64,000 nucleotides of DNA, taken from positions 682,001 to 746,000 of the forward strand of contig NC_004347.2 in the NCBI RefSeq assembly GCF_000146165.2, read 5' to 3'. Numbering within the stretch: position 1 is the stretch's first letter; each line of letters begins with the position of its first letter. Below, piece after piece: positions 17,601 through 26,074 of this stretch. The position numbers and the translations under genes are program-made. The stretch comes from Shewanella oneidensis MR-1 (lineage in GTDB: Bacteria > Pseudomonadota > Gammaproteobacteria > Enterobacterales > Shewanellaceae). The notes under the pieces are model-generated. The model was not told the origin of the DNA, made no database searches, and saw nothing but the letters and a program-made list of their open reading frames with translations.

Positions 17601-18547
17601 CTGACGAACAAGTTAAAAAGACCACTAAAACCTTAATTGAACAACGCCAAGAGCTAGAGCAACTAGAGGAAACCACAGGCCGCGCCACTGAGTATGTCAA
17701 CCTGTTTGCGGGGGCTTATGCTCACCTCAATAAGCAATTTAGCTTTAACCAAGATAGCACCGAAAAGTTGAATGCTCGGCTCGATGAGCTGACCAAAAGC
17801 ATTATGAACAATATGCGGGTAAACACGGGCTTTTGGGGCGTGCTGGCACAGCTCAGTAACCAAGCCTTTATCCGTGAAAAGCAGATCATTAATGAAACCT
17901 TGCTGACGCGTAAGTGGGCTGAAGAGCTTGAAAGCTCGACGATAACCCTTAGTCGGGTGAATCAAATCAGTCGCGAGTCCGGCTATTTAATCCGTGAATT
18001 AGGTGATGAAGAACTCAAGCCGCTGCAGGCCGCCATTGATGCGACCCGCAATCGGATTCTTGGCCTGCGTGACGATATCAACGCCACCTTGGGCAGTCTC
18101 AAAGATGAGATGGATCAGCTCAATAATAACCAAGCTGCTATCGAGAAGCGCCGCTATGAGCAGCAACAGGCCGAGCTTAAGGCGCAGCTCGATGCTGCCC
18201 GAACCGCCCAGGATAATGAGTCCATTGCCAGTGCCCAAGAAGCCCTGCAACTCAGTCAGCAAATCTACGCCACCAAACTCAAACAAATCGAAGCCGAGGC
18301 GGCAGAACGTAACGCACGGGCTAAAGATAGCGTATCAAGCAGCACCAACACCGCGACTAATTCCACGCGCAGCAATGCCAGCCAAGCGCCAGCGCCATCG
18401 GTCAACAATCCAAACACTGGCGGCAGCGTGCAGGTCTATCGGCTAGAGCTAGTGATGCCCTCCGGTAATGTGCTGAAGGCTGATTTATTGGATGAGTTTA
18501 AGCAGATGTTTTTACGCGAGTTAGAGCAGATTAAGGCGACATCATGA
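14621..18547 (+). CDS. Tape measure protein
   Basis: At 1308 residues it is the longest gene of the prophage. It is almost entirely helical and coiled-coil, with many Gln/Ala/Lys runs (residues 30-240 and 890-1250). The tape-measure N-terminal domain spans about 270-470 (LGVQMNAVMGGFESGRQA, LGQAWAKQKLQGEEILQL). A hydrophobic stretch near 540-620 may enter the host membrane. The length of such proteins sets the tail length. The next gene overlaps its stop by 4 bases. Confidence 0.88.
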   Translation: MADKTLELALRIVAEATGKQHIAALVDELKRIGAESDAANPKTQALADEIDSVSDASQAGANQVDELKNSLDPLSNQLDQVAQSGRNTSNQAEQLTNELKPLATGLNDVGDSSQSTSQKANTLANKLDELANQQDLINTFKRSRNELEQQELAVTAAALALQDLKQRASQTDAPFVQLARSIDVAEKELEQMQRELAQQSASHTKLQNALSKSGIDYNNLTTAQRKLSSEFDGTGRNVDKFANQLDKGNASARDHAASLRGVITQVTALAGAYVGFDRVAQAVKDIFATGDQFERLGVQMNAVMGGFESGRQATAWVKQFAIDVPLQLNEVNQAFVKAKAFGLDPMNGTMKAIVDQAFKLGGGFQEVEGITLALGQAWAKQKLQGEEILQLIERGVPVWDMLAKVTGKNSLELEKLSSQGKLGRDVIQALIDEMGRASNGSAAAQMALLSGQVSNLKDNLTNFYDLVAQSGALDWLKGQISELNLEFAAMASDGRLREWAQQISDTIVSIGSAVQDGAAMLYHFRDEIGFVAKAFLALKVGSYFSHVITGANAAIGAMRLYTGAIAGTTAASETATLAAGKLKAALAAAAKAGLYLALINELIEVARVYQELLIAEEALAKSKRTTAASAKQLAFSLKDLSEQTGVAFTTMAEFNQAVDDGKLIYDEASGKWKNAAKAMEQVKQAAVEVVEPIKLTVDEALRLTLTLSDQVKTLDDVKGGMGGFIRQIDAALEPLKAAGTEYAGHVKLLTELRAKFEEQQSYLDATAKGTAALEQAYKDLGITSSQALTDATNKAETAFNLIRDNREPLEQQKDAFLAWAKAALTAAEATGAVVPESLKAQAATLGLSKELNDLTAKQYGYTDSTKELSPEQAKLSRAVAETEARLKQCRDVMNSSTVSSKEKSKAQQELINLQGKLSAQTQQLSEVQALEAANYEQIKSKYAAVSDEMLRLEKAYKDGGITAEEYLQQKERLVQVLNVLQRLMGGLQDGEQETDEQVKKTTKTLIEQRQELEQLEETTGRATEYVNLFAGAYAHLNKQFSFNQDSTEKLNARLDELTKSIMNNMRVNTGFWGVLAQLSNQAFIREKQIINETLLTRKWAEELESSTITLSRVNQISRESGYLIRELGDEELKPLQAAIDATRNRILGLRDDINATLGSLKDEMDQLNNNQAAIEKRRYEQQQAELKAQLDAARTAQDNESIASAQEALQLSQQIYATKLKQIEAEAAERNARAKDSVSSSTNTATNSTRSNASQAPAPSVNNPNTGGSVQVYRLELVMPSGNVLKADLLDEFKQMFLRELEQIKATS

Positions 18548-18909
18548 TCACCCTAGACACCATTCAATTACCGCAATTTATTTGGCTTAACCGCATCGGT
18601 TATACGCCCTTTGTCTGCACGAGTGAATTTGCTCTCGATGGTTCGCAGCATATCGAAGTCGCGACTAAACAAGCTGGGCGATCCATTGTGTTATTCAGTG
18701 ATGGCGAATCCATCAACCTATTTGAAGCCCTTGAAAACCACGCCAACACAAAGGGGGCGACTAGCTTCAATCTGGATATTAACGGCACTGTATTTAACGT
18801 GATTTGGGATTACCGCGAACAACCCATTAGCGGTGTACCAGCCATTAACTACAGCGATAGCGCCCCCGATGCTGTCGATGCCATCACCATCAAGTTAATC
18901 ACTGTTTAA
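18544..18909 (+). CDS. Small tail protein
   Basis: A 121-residue beta-rich protein overlapping the tape-measure stop (ATGA). It opens ITLDTIQLPQFIWLNRIGY. Small genes at this point in siphovirus-type transposable phages encode tail-tip components. I do not recognise a specific family. Confidence 0.65.
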   Translation: MITLDTIQLPQFIWLNRIGYTPFVCTSEFALDGSQHIEVATKQAGRSIVLFSDGESINLFEALENHANTKGATSFNLDINGTVFNVIWDYREQPISGVPAINYSDSAPDAVDAITIKLITV

Positions 18910-18921
18910 AGGCTATTTAAT

Positions 18922-21417
18922 ATGGCAACTTCCCCGACTCCAATTTCCCGCGATAGCTTAAAAATCTTCAAGCCTGAACTGTTAGGTTCGAGCAATGAGG
19001 CAGGCGGCCAGCGCACGAACAACGCTGTGCAATCAGGGCAGATTAACGAACTGTTTGATGCTATCTCTGATATCGATCATGCTCAATCGAGTATTGAAAT
19101 AGCCAAGGCGTTCCCCACGCTTTACACCAATGACACGGGCAAGCTTAAGCAGGCCCATGTGTTTTTCAGTGAGCCGCCAGTCGATCCGCTGGTTAACGTG
19201 TTTATGATTGAATCCCCCGCGCTCAATGATGCGTCCCGTATGACCGACATGAAAGAAATTATCGAATCATCGGTAACGGCAGGGGAATTAATTCGCGAAG
19301 GTGGCCCCGGGTTTCTGGTGAATCAAAACTCATTTTCCTCCGATTACCTGCAGTCGTCATACCGCTTTAATGACCGCGACTACTGGAAAACGACTTATCT
19401 CACCGTGGGCCAAGTGATTTGTATTACCGTGGAATATACTGGGGTAGAAAACGCCGACTGGCCACGCAAAACTCATTTTTGCAAAGTGATTGGGACTCGA
19501 ATTGTTAACGGCGAAGTGGGTACCGTGGTCTTTTCGCCGCCGATCCCCTTTGCCACCCCTTGGGCATCGTTGCAGGTTAATGGTCAAACCAAGTGTACTA
19601 AGTTGCGCTTATCTAACACCGCATCACCGCTTAAGTTCCATGGCGTCACAAGATTAACTGCTGTCGCCAATGGGGTGAATTTGGCCGTGGGGGCGACGCA
19701 GTTATCCTTGCTGCCAGCCATTACCACCATACTGCCAAAGCCGGGCAATACTATTGTTGGCGGCAGTGAGAATGGTGATGCCACGGTAAGCCAAGTGATC
19801 CGCAAAGTGATCAGTCAACCCGCCAGCAAAGGCACCTATAGCTATACCTTTACCACCCCGGATTTATTAACCGATGATAATGGCCTAGTTGCCGTTTCCA
19901 CGGTACCTACGGCGAGTATGGGCGGGTATAACAGCTACATTCAATCGGTGACGGTTGGCACGGGTAATATCACAGTAACATTAAATTCAAACGTAAATTT
20001 TAATAATGTGACAACCGCAAGCCTGTTTTATGTGTCGTCCTATAAATACAGCATCTATTCAAGCGCCAGCCCGTTCCCAGCAAATAAGCAATTAACAGTA
20101 GGCAGTATTAAGGGCCGTGCGGTGTTTGCTGATGCCAATTATGCCGCCCAAAACGTGTATGAGAGGGTTAGCAGCGAAGGCGCAACAGGCAGGCTCTATG
20201 ATGGCACTGAACTCTTAGCCACCATTAACTACTTAACGGGCGCAGTGACTAAGCAAGTGGTTAGCCGTGGTGACTTCACTCTAACCTATGCGGGATTGGT
20301 CGAATCGAGCGCGGCAGCGGCAGCAGGCGACAGCGTGGCAAAATTTACCTTGGCCGTACCTAATCCATTATTAGAAAGCTTTTATGTGCAGGTTGAGCGC
20401 ATTTCTGACCGTGCGCTGATTAGCGCCTCAGCCAATGCTCAAGGTGTGGTTGCGGGTAGCGGAATCGCTGGCAGTATTAACAATGGTATTGTGGAACTGA
20501 CCTTTAGCGCCCCCGTGGATTTAACCACATTGCGCTACGACATTAGCGACCAAGTACGGCAACTACCACCCGCTGAGATTTACGGCCTTAACCCGCTGCG
20601 TATCCCCAACGATGGCATTGTGAATATGTTCCGCCAGTGGGGCACGGTAGCGCTATCGCACTCACAAGTGCAGCAAGTTACCGCCACGCCTGGCACTGTT
20701 TATAACATTCGCCAAAACGCCGCATTTAGCGACATTACCGATGCCAATGGCGCGAGCCTTTGGACCAGCGGAAACACTCATTTCACTGTGAATAAAGCCG
20801 CAGGCACTGTCACCATTAACAGCGACTTTGCCGGATTCGCTGCTCCCTTTGTGTTAACCGATGTGATTAGCGAACTGGCGTTAGTCTCAAGCTTTACATC
20901 AAATGCCATCGTATTAGCCAAGCCCTTATCCCGTGAATACCCGATAGGGGCCACCGTAGCCAGTGTGCAGATATTAGGCGACCTGCAGGCCCGTGTTGGC
21001 CAAGTGCGCGATATGACCGCATGGGCCAATAATTGGGACGTTGACGGCGACCAAGCCACAGGCAATTACAACGCAGTGGATTACCCGATAGAGGTGAAAA
21101 ATAACACCGCAGTAAACGAGGATTGGGCGTTAATTATGACCAGCGATAGCGCGTTCCGCTGCGTAGGTCGCCGCCTAGGTCAAATTAGTTCAGGCGATAC
21201 CTTCAATGATTTTGCCCCTATCAATCCAGTGACCAATAGCCCGTACTTTGTGCTCAGAAAAGGCGGTTGGGGTGGTGGTTGGCAAACTGGTGAAGTGCTG
21301 CGCTTCCCAACTTTTGCCGCCTCAAAACCTATCATGCTGCTGCGCAATGTGCAGGTTGGCCACAGTCAAATCACCAAAGATAAAGCCGTGCTGTCATTCT
21401 TTGGCAACGAATCATAG
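18922..21417 (+). CDS. Large tail structural protein
   Basis: An 831-residue beta-rich protein with an N-terminal region that starts SPTPISRDSLKIFKPELLGS, and a C-terminal region (about 690-831) with WANNWDVDGDQATGNYNA and RKGGWGGGWQTGEVLRFPTF. The composition (Ser, Thr, Val, Asn, Gly) is that of a tail-tip or fibre-like protein. It follows the tape measure and precedes the interrupted tail gene and the hub-like gene, so it probably forms part of the tail tip. No catalytic motif stands out. Confidence 0.7.
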   Translation: MATSPTPISRDSLKIFKPELLGSSNEAGGQRTNNAVQSGQINELFDAISDIDHAQSSIEIAKAFPTLYTNDTGKLKQAHVFFSEPPVDPLVNVFMIESPALNDASRMTDMKEIIESSVTAGELIREGGPGFLVNQNSFSSDYLQSSYRFNDRDYWKTTYLTVGQVICITVEYTGVENADWPRKTHFCKVIGTRIVNGEVGTVVFSPPIPFATPWASLQVNGQTKCTKLRLSNTASPLKFHGVTRLTAVANGVNLAVGATQLSLLPAITTILPKPGNTIVGGSENGDATVSQVIRKVISQPASKGTYSYTFTTPDLLTDDNGLVAVSTVPTASMGGYNSYIQSVTVGTGNITVTLNSNVNFNNVTTASLFYVSSYKYSIYSSASPFPANKQLTVGSIKGRAVFADANYAAQNVYERVSSEGATGRLYDGTELLATINYLTGAVTKQVVSRGDFTLTYAGLVESSAAAAAGDSVAKFTLAVPNPLLESFYVQVERISDRALISASANAQGVVAGSGIAGSINNGIVELTFSAPVDLTTLRYDISDQVRQLPPAEIYGLNPLRIPNDGIVNMFRQWGTVALSHSQVQQVTATPGTVYNIRQNAAFSDITDANGASLWTSGNTHFTVNKAAGTVTINSDFAGFAAPFVLTDVISELALVSSFTSNAIVLAKPLSREYPIGATVASVQILGDLQARVGQVRDMTAWANNWDVDGDQATGNYNAVDYPIEVKNNTAVNEDWALIMTSDSAFRCVGRRLGQISSGDTFNDFAPINPVTNSPYFVLRKGGWGGGWQTGEVLRFPTFAASKPIMLLRNVQVGHSQITKDKAVLSFFGNES

Positions 21418-21428
21418 GAGTAAGTGCA

Positions 21429-21872
21429 ATGGGATTACCAGTTACCGTTTATCGCCACACAGACCCGGGCGCGCCGCAGTTGGTCAATGCTACCCCCTCG
21501 GAGTGGATTAACATTCTTAAAAAAGTATTGATTGAAGGTTATGGAAATAAAGAGCCACTCGGCTGGACATTAGCTTTTGAGAATGCCGGAACACAAAAGG
21601 TTGCTTTCCGAAATTCAATTGCTAATGGTGGTTCTGGTGGCTATTTTCAATTTTGGTCTATTACTGGCGGTAATAACTCACAACAAGGCTGTTATATAAA
21701 ATGCGCGGGAGATATGTCTGATTTAGATGTATTTACTAAAGCCGGTGGTCTTAGATATGTAACACTTTCAAGCGTTGGTAAAGGCTGGGAAATTATAGGT
21801 ACATCAAGGGGATTCTACCTAATACAGCATCGGACTGATTCACCAAAGATGCTGGTTGCAGCTAACACACTC
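21429..21872 (+). pseudogene. Tail protein gene, 5' part, interrupted by an IS3-family element
   Basis: The frame opens at ATG 21429 (GGAG 10 bases upstream) and reads 148 codons until CTC at 21870-21872, where the IS begins. Past the junction it reads IS sequence and stops at 21908. Joined to 23111-23623 it gives one 318-residue protein. The sequence is Gly/Ser/Asn-rich with EWINILKKVLIEGYGNKEPLG and fits a fibre or adhesion-type tail protein. It is likely inactive while the IS is present. Confidence 0.8.
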
Positions 21873-21880
21873 TGTACTGG

Positions 21881-22690
21881 TCAACCCAAACTGGACACTT
21901 TTACTTGAGAATTCTCAAACTCTACAGGTGACAGATCGTTATTAGCAGAATGAAGTCGCTCCAAGTTGTAATATTTGATGTAAGCCGTCACATCTTGCTT
22001 CATAAACTCCCTTGTTGGTTGAGCAACTTTAAAAATCCAATCGTGTTTCAAGCTACCAAAGAATCGCTCAACAACGGCATTATCCCAACACGCACCCACA
22101 TCACCCATGCTGGCTCGGATACCATAGCTCGATAGCAGCCTACCGAATTGTTTACTGGTATATTGCGAGCCTCGGTCACTGTGAAATACCAGCCCTCGCG
22201 CTGGTTGTCGCAGGTTGTAGGCTTTTATTAATGCCTTGGATATCAAATCTGTGGTCATGCGTTTGTCTATGCGCCATCCCACAATCCGGCGTGAATATAA
22301 ATCCATCACCACAGCTAAGTACATCCAGCCTTCACCCGTCTTTAAATAGGTCACGTCACCCGCCCAGACCTGATTAGCCGATACTGGATTAAAGTTCATG
22401 TTTAACAGGTTATCAGCCACTGCATCTGAGTGTTTTCGCTGTGTCGTCACCTTGTAAGCACATCGCTGGGTTGCTTTGAGTCGAAGGCGGTGCATAATTT
22501 TACGAACGAGATAGCGACCAACCTGGTAGCCTTCCTTGCGCAATTTCTTCACCATTTCACGATTCCCTAAGCTGCCTCGACTTTGCTTAAATAGCTGTCG
22601 AACAAGGCGATAAAGCTTCAGTGTTTCAACGCTTATCACGTTTGCAGGGCGTTTATGCCAATCGTAATAGCCTGACTTACTGACACTCAT
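21881..22690 (-). CDS. IS3-family transposase OrfB (catalytic part)
   Basis: 269 residues from the first ATG; the frame runs further upstream to the slippery site, so the working protein is the OrfAB fusion. The DDE triad is seen as VWAGDVTYLKTG, FHSDRGSQYTSKQFG and DNAVVERFFGSLKHD, the usual integrase-core spacing for IS3. The first residues form the HTH_21-type segment (SKSGYYDWHKRPA). It ends a few bases from the left IS end. Confidence 0.92.
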   Translation of the reverse strand: MSVSKSGYYDWHKRPANVISVETLKLYRLVRQLFKQSRGSLGNREMVKKLRKEGYQVGRYLVRKIMHRLRLKATQRCAYKVTTQRKHSDAVADNLLNMNFNPVSANQVWAGDVTYLKTGEGWMYLAVVMDLYSRRIVGWRIDKRMTTDLISKALIKAYNLRQPARGLVFHSDRGSQYTSKQFGRLLSSYGIRASMGDVGACWDNAVVERFFGSLKHDWIFKVAQPTREFMKQDVTAYIKYYNLERLHSANNDLSPVEFENSQVKVSSLG

Positions 22691-22749
22691 TACTCGACAT
22701 AACAGTGTTATGGGAAACAGGTGAGATTGCAGTTTGATGAAACGAAATC

Positions 22750-23040
22750 TTACTTCATTTCTCTCGCAAAGAAGGCGCTTGCCTTTTTTAGAATTTCTTT
22801 TTCCATGCGTAATTCTTTGTTTTCTCTACGCAATCGCTTCAACTCATCACGCTCAGACTCTTCTAAGGTGATGCCTTGTTGCAGGGCTTCGTGTTTTTCC
22901 TTCCAGTTGTAAAGCAGGCTCGTGCTAACTCCAAGAGACTTTGCCGCATCGGCAACGCTATAACCTTGCTCCAGCACCATCAAGACGGCTTCATCTTTAA
23001 ATGCCTGCGGATAACTCTTATGTGATTTTTTCAGACTCAT
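22750..23040 (-). CDS. IS3-family transposase OrfA
   Basis: A 96-residue protein with a helix-turn-helix (SVADAAKSLGVSTSLLYNWK, about residues 28-47) and a leucine-zipper-like helix (ERDELKRLRRENKELRMEK) that ends with KKASAFFAREMK. It binds the IS ends. A -1 shift on A_AAA_AAG near its end (minus strand of 22789-22783) joins it to OrfB in a continuous frame. Confidence 0.92.
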   Translation of the reverse strand: MSLKKSHKSYPQAFKDEAVLMVLEQGYSVADAAKSLGVSTSLLYNWKEKHEALQQGITLEESERDELKRLRRENKELRMEKEILKKASAFFAREMK

Positions 23041-23110
23041 ATAGACCTCTTAATTTATTGACCATACTGTCTCAAAATTAAGTGTCCGATGGGATTAGAC
23101 CAGAACACTC

Positions 23111-23623
23111 TATTGGTGTTACTTCATTGGTGATATTCATAGTTTTTACCCTAATGATGTGAACTGTTTTTCACTTATTTCGGGGAGCAACAGTGGTGAT
23201 TTAACTTCGGCACCTGCTGGTAGTGTCATTGGTTGGAATGGGACACTTTATGCCCAGTTGTATGCTGTTGATGGTGTCAATGCCAGCAGAATGTATGCAG
23301 CGAACCTTCCTTTTGTTAATACAAGTTCAAATACTTCCCCATTTACTAACGATGCTGAGCAATCGAATCTACAGCATATTTTTGCCATGCCGTTTTTAGA
23401 AATCTCATACAACGCCAATGATGCTAGTGGGGTTCCTGCAAATATCAGCCCGTCATTGCCTGTATGTCGCGGGACGATTCCCGGGATGAAGGTTTCATCA
23501 TTTGTTGGTTACGTTAATAATAATTGGCCTGTAGATAGAGTCTTCGATGGAGAAACTTACATTTTACTAAGGTCTGTTTACGCCAATAAATTATGGATTA
23601 GTACGGGTGACTGGTATGCCTAA
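23111..23623 (+). pseudogene. Tail protein gene, 3' part, downstream of the IS3-family element
   Basis: Directly after the second CTC copy the frame continues as YWCYFIGDIHSFYPNDVN and runs 170 codons to TAA 23621. It is in phase with the 5' part once the IS and one CTC are removed. The piece ends in PVDRVFDGETYILLRSVYAN, typical of phage beta-structured tail proteins. The GTG at 23159 is only an apparent start. Confidence 0.8.
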
Positions 23624-23918
23624 CATTATCGATGTAAAACCCGCAAAGTCATCGGTTTATCATCAAGCCGTGGTAGACATTAAAGTTGATAACAACGCAG
23701 AGCGATTAATTGTAATGAATCGCTTAACATGCGAAATTTATTATGTTTTCAATTGCAAACAAGTGAAAAACATTAAACTGATAACGCCATTGGAACATGC
23801 GACAAACAATCTGTTATTGGTTGGTATACTCGATAATGATCTCAACTATAACGCTAAGTTTTTAGATGGTCGGCAAGCCGATTTAATTAACGGTAATCAA
23901 GTGACGATCCGCCCATGA
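23616..23918 (+). CDS. Small hypothetical tail-region protein
   Basis: About 100 residues from ATG 23616 (GGGTGA upstream); it overlaps the end of the split tail gene by 8 bases and the next gene by 4. It is strand-rich (AVVDIKVDNNAERLIVMNRL, NNLLLVGILDNDLNY). I do not recognise the family. Tight overlaps show it belongs to the tail operon. Confidence 0.65.
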   Translation: MPNIIDVKPAKSSVYHQAVVDIKVDNNAERLIVMNRLTCEIYYVFNCKQVKNIKLITPLEHATNNLLLVGILDNDLNYNAKFLDGRQADLINGNQVTIRP

Positions 23919-25714
23919 CAGCCATTGTTATCAGTTTTGATACACCATGGATTGCGGCCGCGTCACCTATTGTTCTTAGCTTTACTGATGAACCCACGCC
24001 AGAAGTGCCAGAGGTACCCATTAGCCCGGGTACCATTGGCATTATGTGCGGCATAGGTATTGCGGTTGGGCCAAGTGTTGCACAGCTACTCAGCATCGAG
24101 TCAGCCACCCGAACCATGGCCACGCAAATACGGCCACAATGGCAGGTTGGCCATGTGGCGCAAATGGTGACTGCCAAGTGGCAAGCTAAGGCATTAATGG
24201 GCATAACCGCCTCAGTGGTGTGGTGCTGGAATAACCTAGTGCCATGTAACCTTGATGTGCTGTGGTTGGTGCCCGATTTACATGCGGTGCAAGCTACTAG
24301 CCTATGGTTATCGCCAGATGCGGTGCAAACCAGCGTTGCCATGCCATGGCGACAACCAGTAGCGACAGGACAAATTATCGCATTGGGTTTACTGCAAGGT
24401 GAGTTAGTCGCAACTGAGGTTAAGCTAGCCCACTCAAATATTCGTGCGGCAGGCGATATGCAGGGCATAGCATGGGGGCCACATGCGGCACGGTGGGTGT
24501 GCTCCAGCAAGTATCGACCACCAAAAGGCAAGATCACCATTAACTTTAGTGATCCTTGGAAAGATGCCGCCAGCCCGATAGTGCTCAACTTTACCCCTTC
24601 ACCAAACGTTTGTTACTGGGACGATGGCGGCGGCTTGATCGGCACTAACCCATCATTACCCACAATTGATTTTAAGATCCCCATTGAACCGCAAATTAGA
24701 AGGAGTTATCTCATGCAGCCGCAAATTAGTTGTATTCGGGTAAGTGATGGTGCGGCGGTGGTGCTGAAATCGGTCTCTATCGCTAAGTCGCGTTCCCAGT
24801 GGTCGAGCAGTGGCACTGTGGTGTTTTCATCCCGCATCGATGCCGAACGTGCGGCCAATGAGCTGCTAAAAATCAGTATTAACGGTTATGACTTTTATCT
24901 GCTGTGTGAGTCCCCAAGCGAGTCCAAGGGCTTTGGTAAGCAAAGCTTTAGTGCCACTTGCCGAGGTCGTTTAGCGCTGCTTGCCAGCCCTCATAAAAAG
25001 GCGAGCAACTATGTGAATATGGCCTCCCGCAGTTTTATCGGTTTGATGTCTGACATTGTGGCCAACACTGGCTGGTCGATTGCCAGCCGGATCTCCGATT
25101 TTACCATCCCCGCCAATGCCTTTAGTTATGCCACTAAAACGCCCGCAGAAGCGTTGAACATGATGGCGGCGGGGATTGGGGCCATGCTCGATGTGAATGA
25201 TGAAACCCAAACAATTACCGTGATCCCCCAATGGCCCGTAGTGCCTTGGAACACTGCCAGCGCGATACCTGATGTGATTTTACACGATGGCGTGATCCTC
25301 GATTTTAGTGAGCAAGTGGACATTCGACCCGATGCTAATGCGGTGTTTGTGAGGGGAGAGCAACAGGGCGTTGCAGCAAAAGTGAAACGCTTCGGGACAG
25401 CAGGCGACAACTTTTGTGTTGATATAGTGGACAAGTTAATCACTGATAACCAAGCCGCCAGAATGCGAGGCACCACTGAGTTAGCCAATGCGGGTAATAA
25501 GGTGCAAACCTCAATACGCACTAAGGTGCTCGCGGATTTACCACCTATGCGACCAGGCATGTTGATTGGTGTTCGTAAAGGTGCCGAGGTGTTTAAGTCT
25601 GTGTGTGAGGCGTGGAGTATTAGCGCAACGGTGAGTGAGTCCACTGGTCAAGTGACAGTGAATCAAACCGTGAATTTACTGAGGAATAAAGCTGCTAGTG
25701 GAGTCGGGGCATGA
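23915..25714 (+). CDS. Tail hub/tip-like protein
   Basis: A 599-residue protein. A motif is repeated near the N-terminus (SFDTPWIAAASPIVLSF at about 6-22 and NFSDPWKDAASPIVLNF near 209-225), with a low-complexity stretch between. From about 265 on it looks like a tail hub: strands, then AEALNMMAAGIGAMLDVNDE and the VFVRGEQQGVAAKVKRFG block, like the gp27/gpD-type hub proteins that hold the tail tip. The hub reading is an inference from fold-like features and position. Confidence 0.65.
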   Translation: MTAIVISFDTPWIAAASPIVLSFTDEPTPEVPEVPISPGTIGIMCGIGIAVGPSVAQLLSIESATRTMATQIRPQWQVGHVAQMVTAKWQAKALMGITASVVWCWNNLVPCNLDVLWLVPDLHAVQATSLWLSPDAVQTSVAMPWRQPVATGQIIALGLLQGELVATEVKLAHSNIRAAGDMQGIAWGPHAARWVCSSKYRPPKGKITINFSDPWKDAASPIVLNFTPSPNVCYWDDGGGLIGTNPSLPTIDFKIPIEPQIRRSYLMQPQISCIRVSDGAAVVLKSVSIAKSRSQWSSSGTVVFSSRIDAERAANELLKISINGYDFYLLCESPSESKGFGKQSFSATCRGRLALLASPHKKASNYVNMASRSFIGLMSDIVANTGWSIASRISDFTIPANAFSYATKTPAEALNMMAAGIGAMLDVNDETQTITVIPQWPVVPWNTASAIPDVILHDGVILDFSEQVDIRPDANAVFVRGEQQGVAAKVKRFGTAGDNFCVDIVDKLITDNQAARMRGTTELANAGNKVQTSIRTKVLADLPPMRPGMLIGVRKGAEVFKSVCEAWSISATVSESTGQVTVNQTVNLLRNKAASGVGA

Positions 25715-25932
25715 GCAATATCTACCAACGCTTAGCGAACCTAAACCCTAAGCCGCAACGCAGTGTGGCGACTGTAGTTAACGTGGCGAATGGCAGTACG
25801 ACAGTGCAGCACGCCGATGGGAGTTATCAAACCGTATTGGGTGACTCAGTTGCTAGCGGCAAAGCGTATATCGTTGATGGGCAGATCCAAGGCCAAGCCG
25901 CCGATCTGACTTATGTAGAAATAGAGATTTAA
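25711..25932 (+). CDS. Small beta-rich tail-region protein
   Basis: A 73-residue protein overlapping the hub-like gene by 4 bases. The core ATVVNVANGSTTVQHADGSYQTVLG looks like a small beta-barrel. In related phages a short gene with such a motif follows the hub gene and acts on the tail tip. It is the last structural gene before the right-end accessory gene. Confidence 0.65.
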   Translation: MSNIYQRLANLNPKPQRSVATVVNVANGSTTVQHADGSYQTVLGDSVASGKAYIVDGQIQGQAADLTYVEIEI

Positions 25933-25940
25933 AAGAGAGC

Positions 25941-26043
25941 GGTCTGGCAATGCTACCAACATTACCAGACCGTCAACACACAGGATTACACCCTGTGAGC
26001 CAACCAAGGCTCCCTCACCGCGTCGACACGGCGAACCGAGCCT
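25941..26043 (+). ncRNA. Structured leader with three stem-loops before the methylase gene
   Basis: Three consecutive hairpins fill the 142-base gap: 25941-25952 with 25960-25971 (12 pairs with one mismatch), 25979-25984 with 25992-25997 (6 bp, 7-base loop) and 26007-26012 with 26038-26043 (6 bp, inner CCG/CGG stem). The first could terminate late transcription; the rest may act on the methylase leader. No T-run follows the first stem. Confidence 0.4.
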
Positions 26044-26074
26044 AGCATAAAAAATCCTAAAAAAGGAGGCTCAC

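Larger units (their letters stand above)
21873..23107 (-). mobile_element. IS3-family insertion sequence with CTC target duplications
   Basis: A 1235-bp element. Its ends are imperfect inverted repeats: TGTACTGGTC at the left and TGTTCTGGTC read inward from the right, followed in both by GGACACTT and TTGAGA. It is flanked by CTC at 21870-21872 and 23108-23110. It carries orfA and orfB on the minus strand with an A6G slippery site (22783-22789) that would fuse them. The well-kept ends and duplication suggest a recent insertion. Confidence 0.9.

Noticed and set aside
23887..24588. A 233-codon minus-strand open frame with many Cys and His
   Set aside because: It lies fully against the tail hub-like gene, has no ribosome site and looks like a composition shadow.
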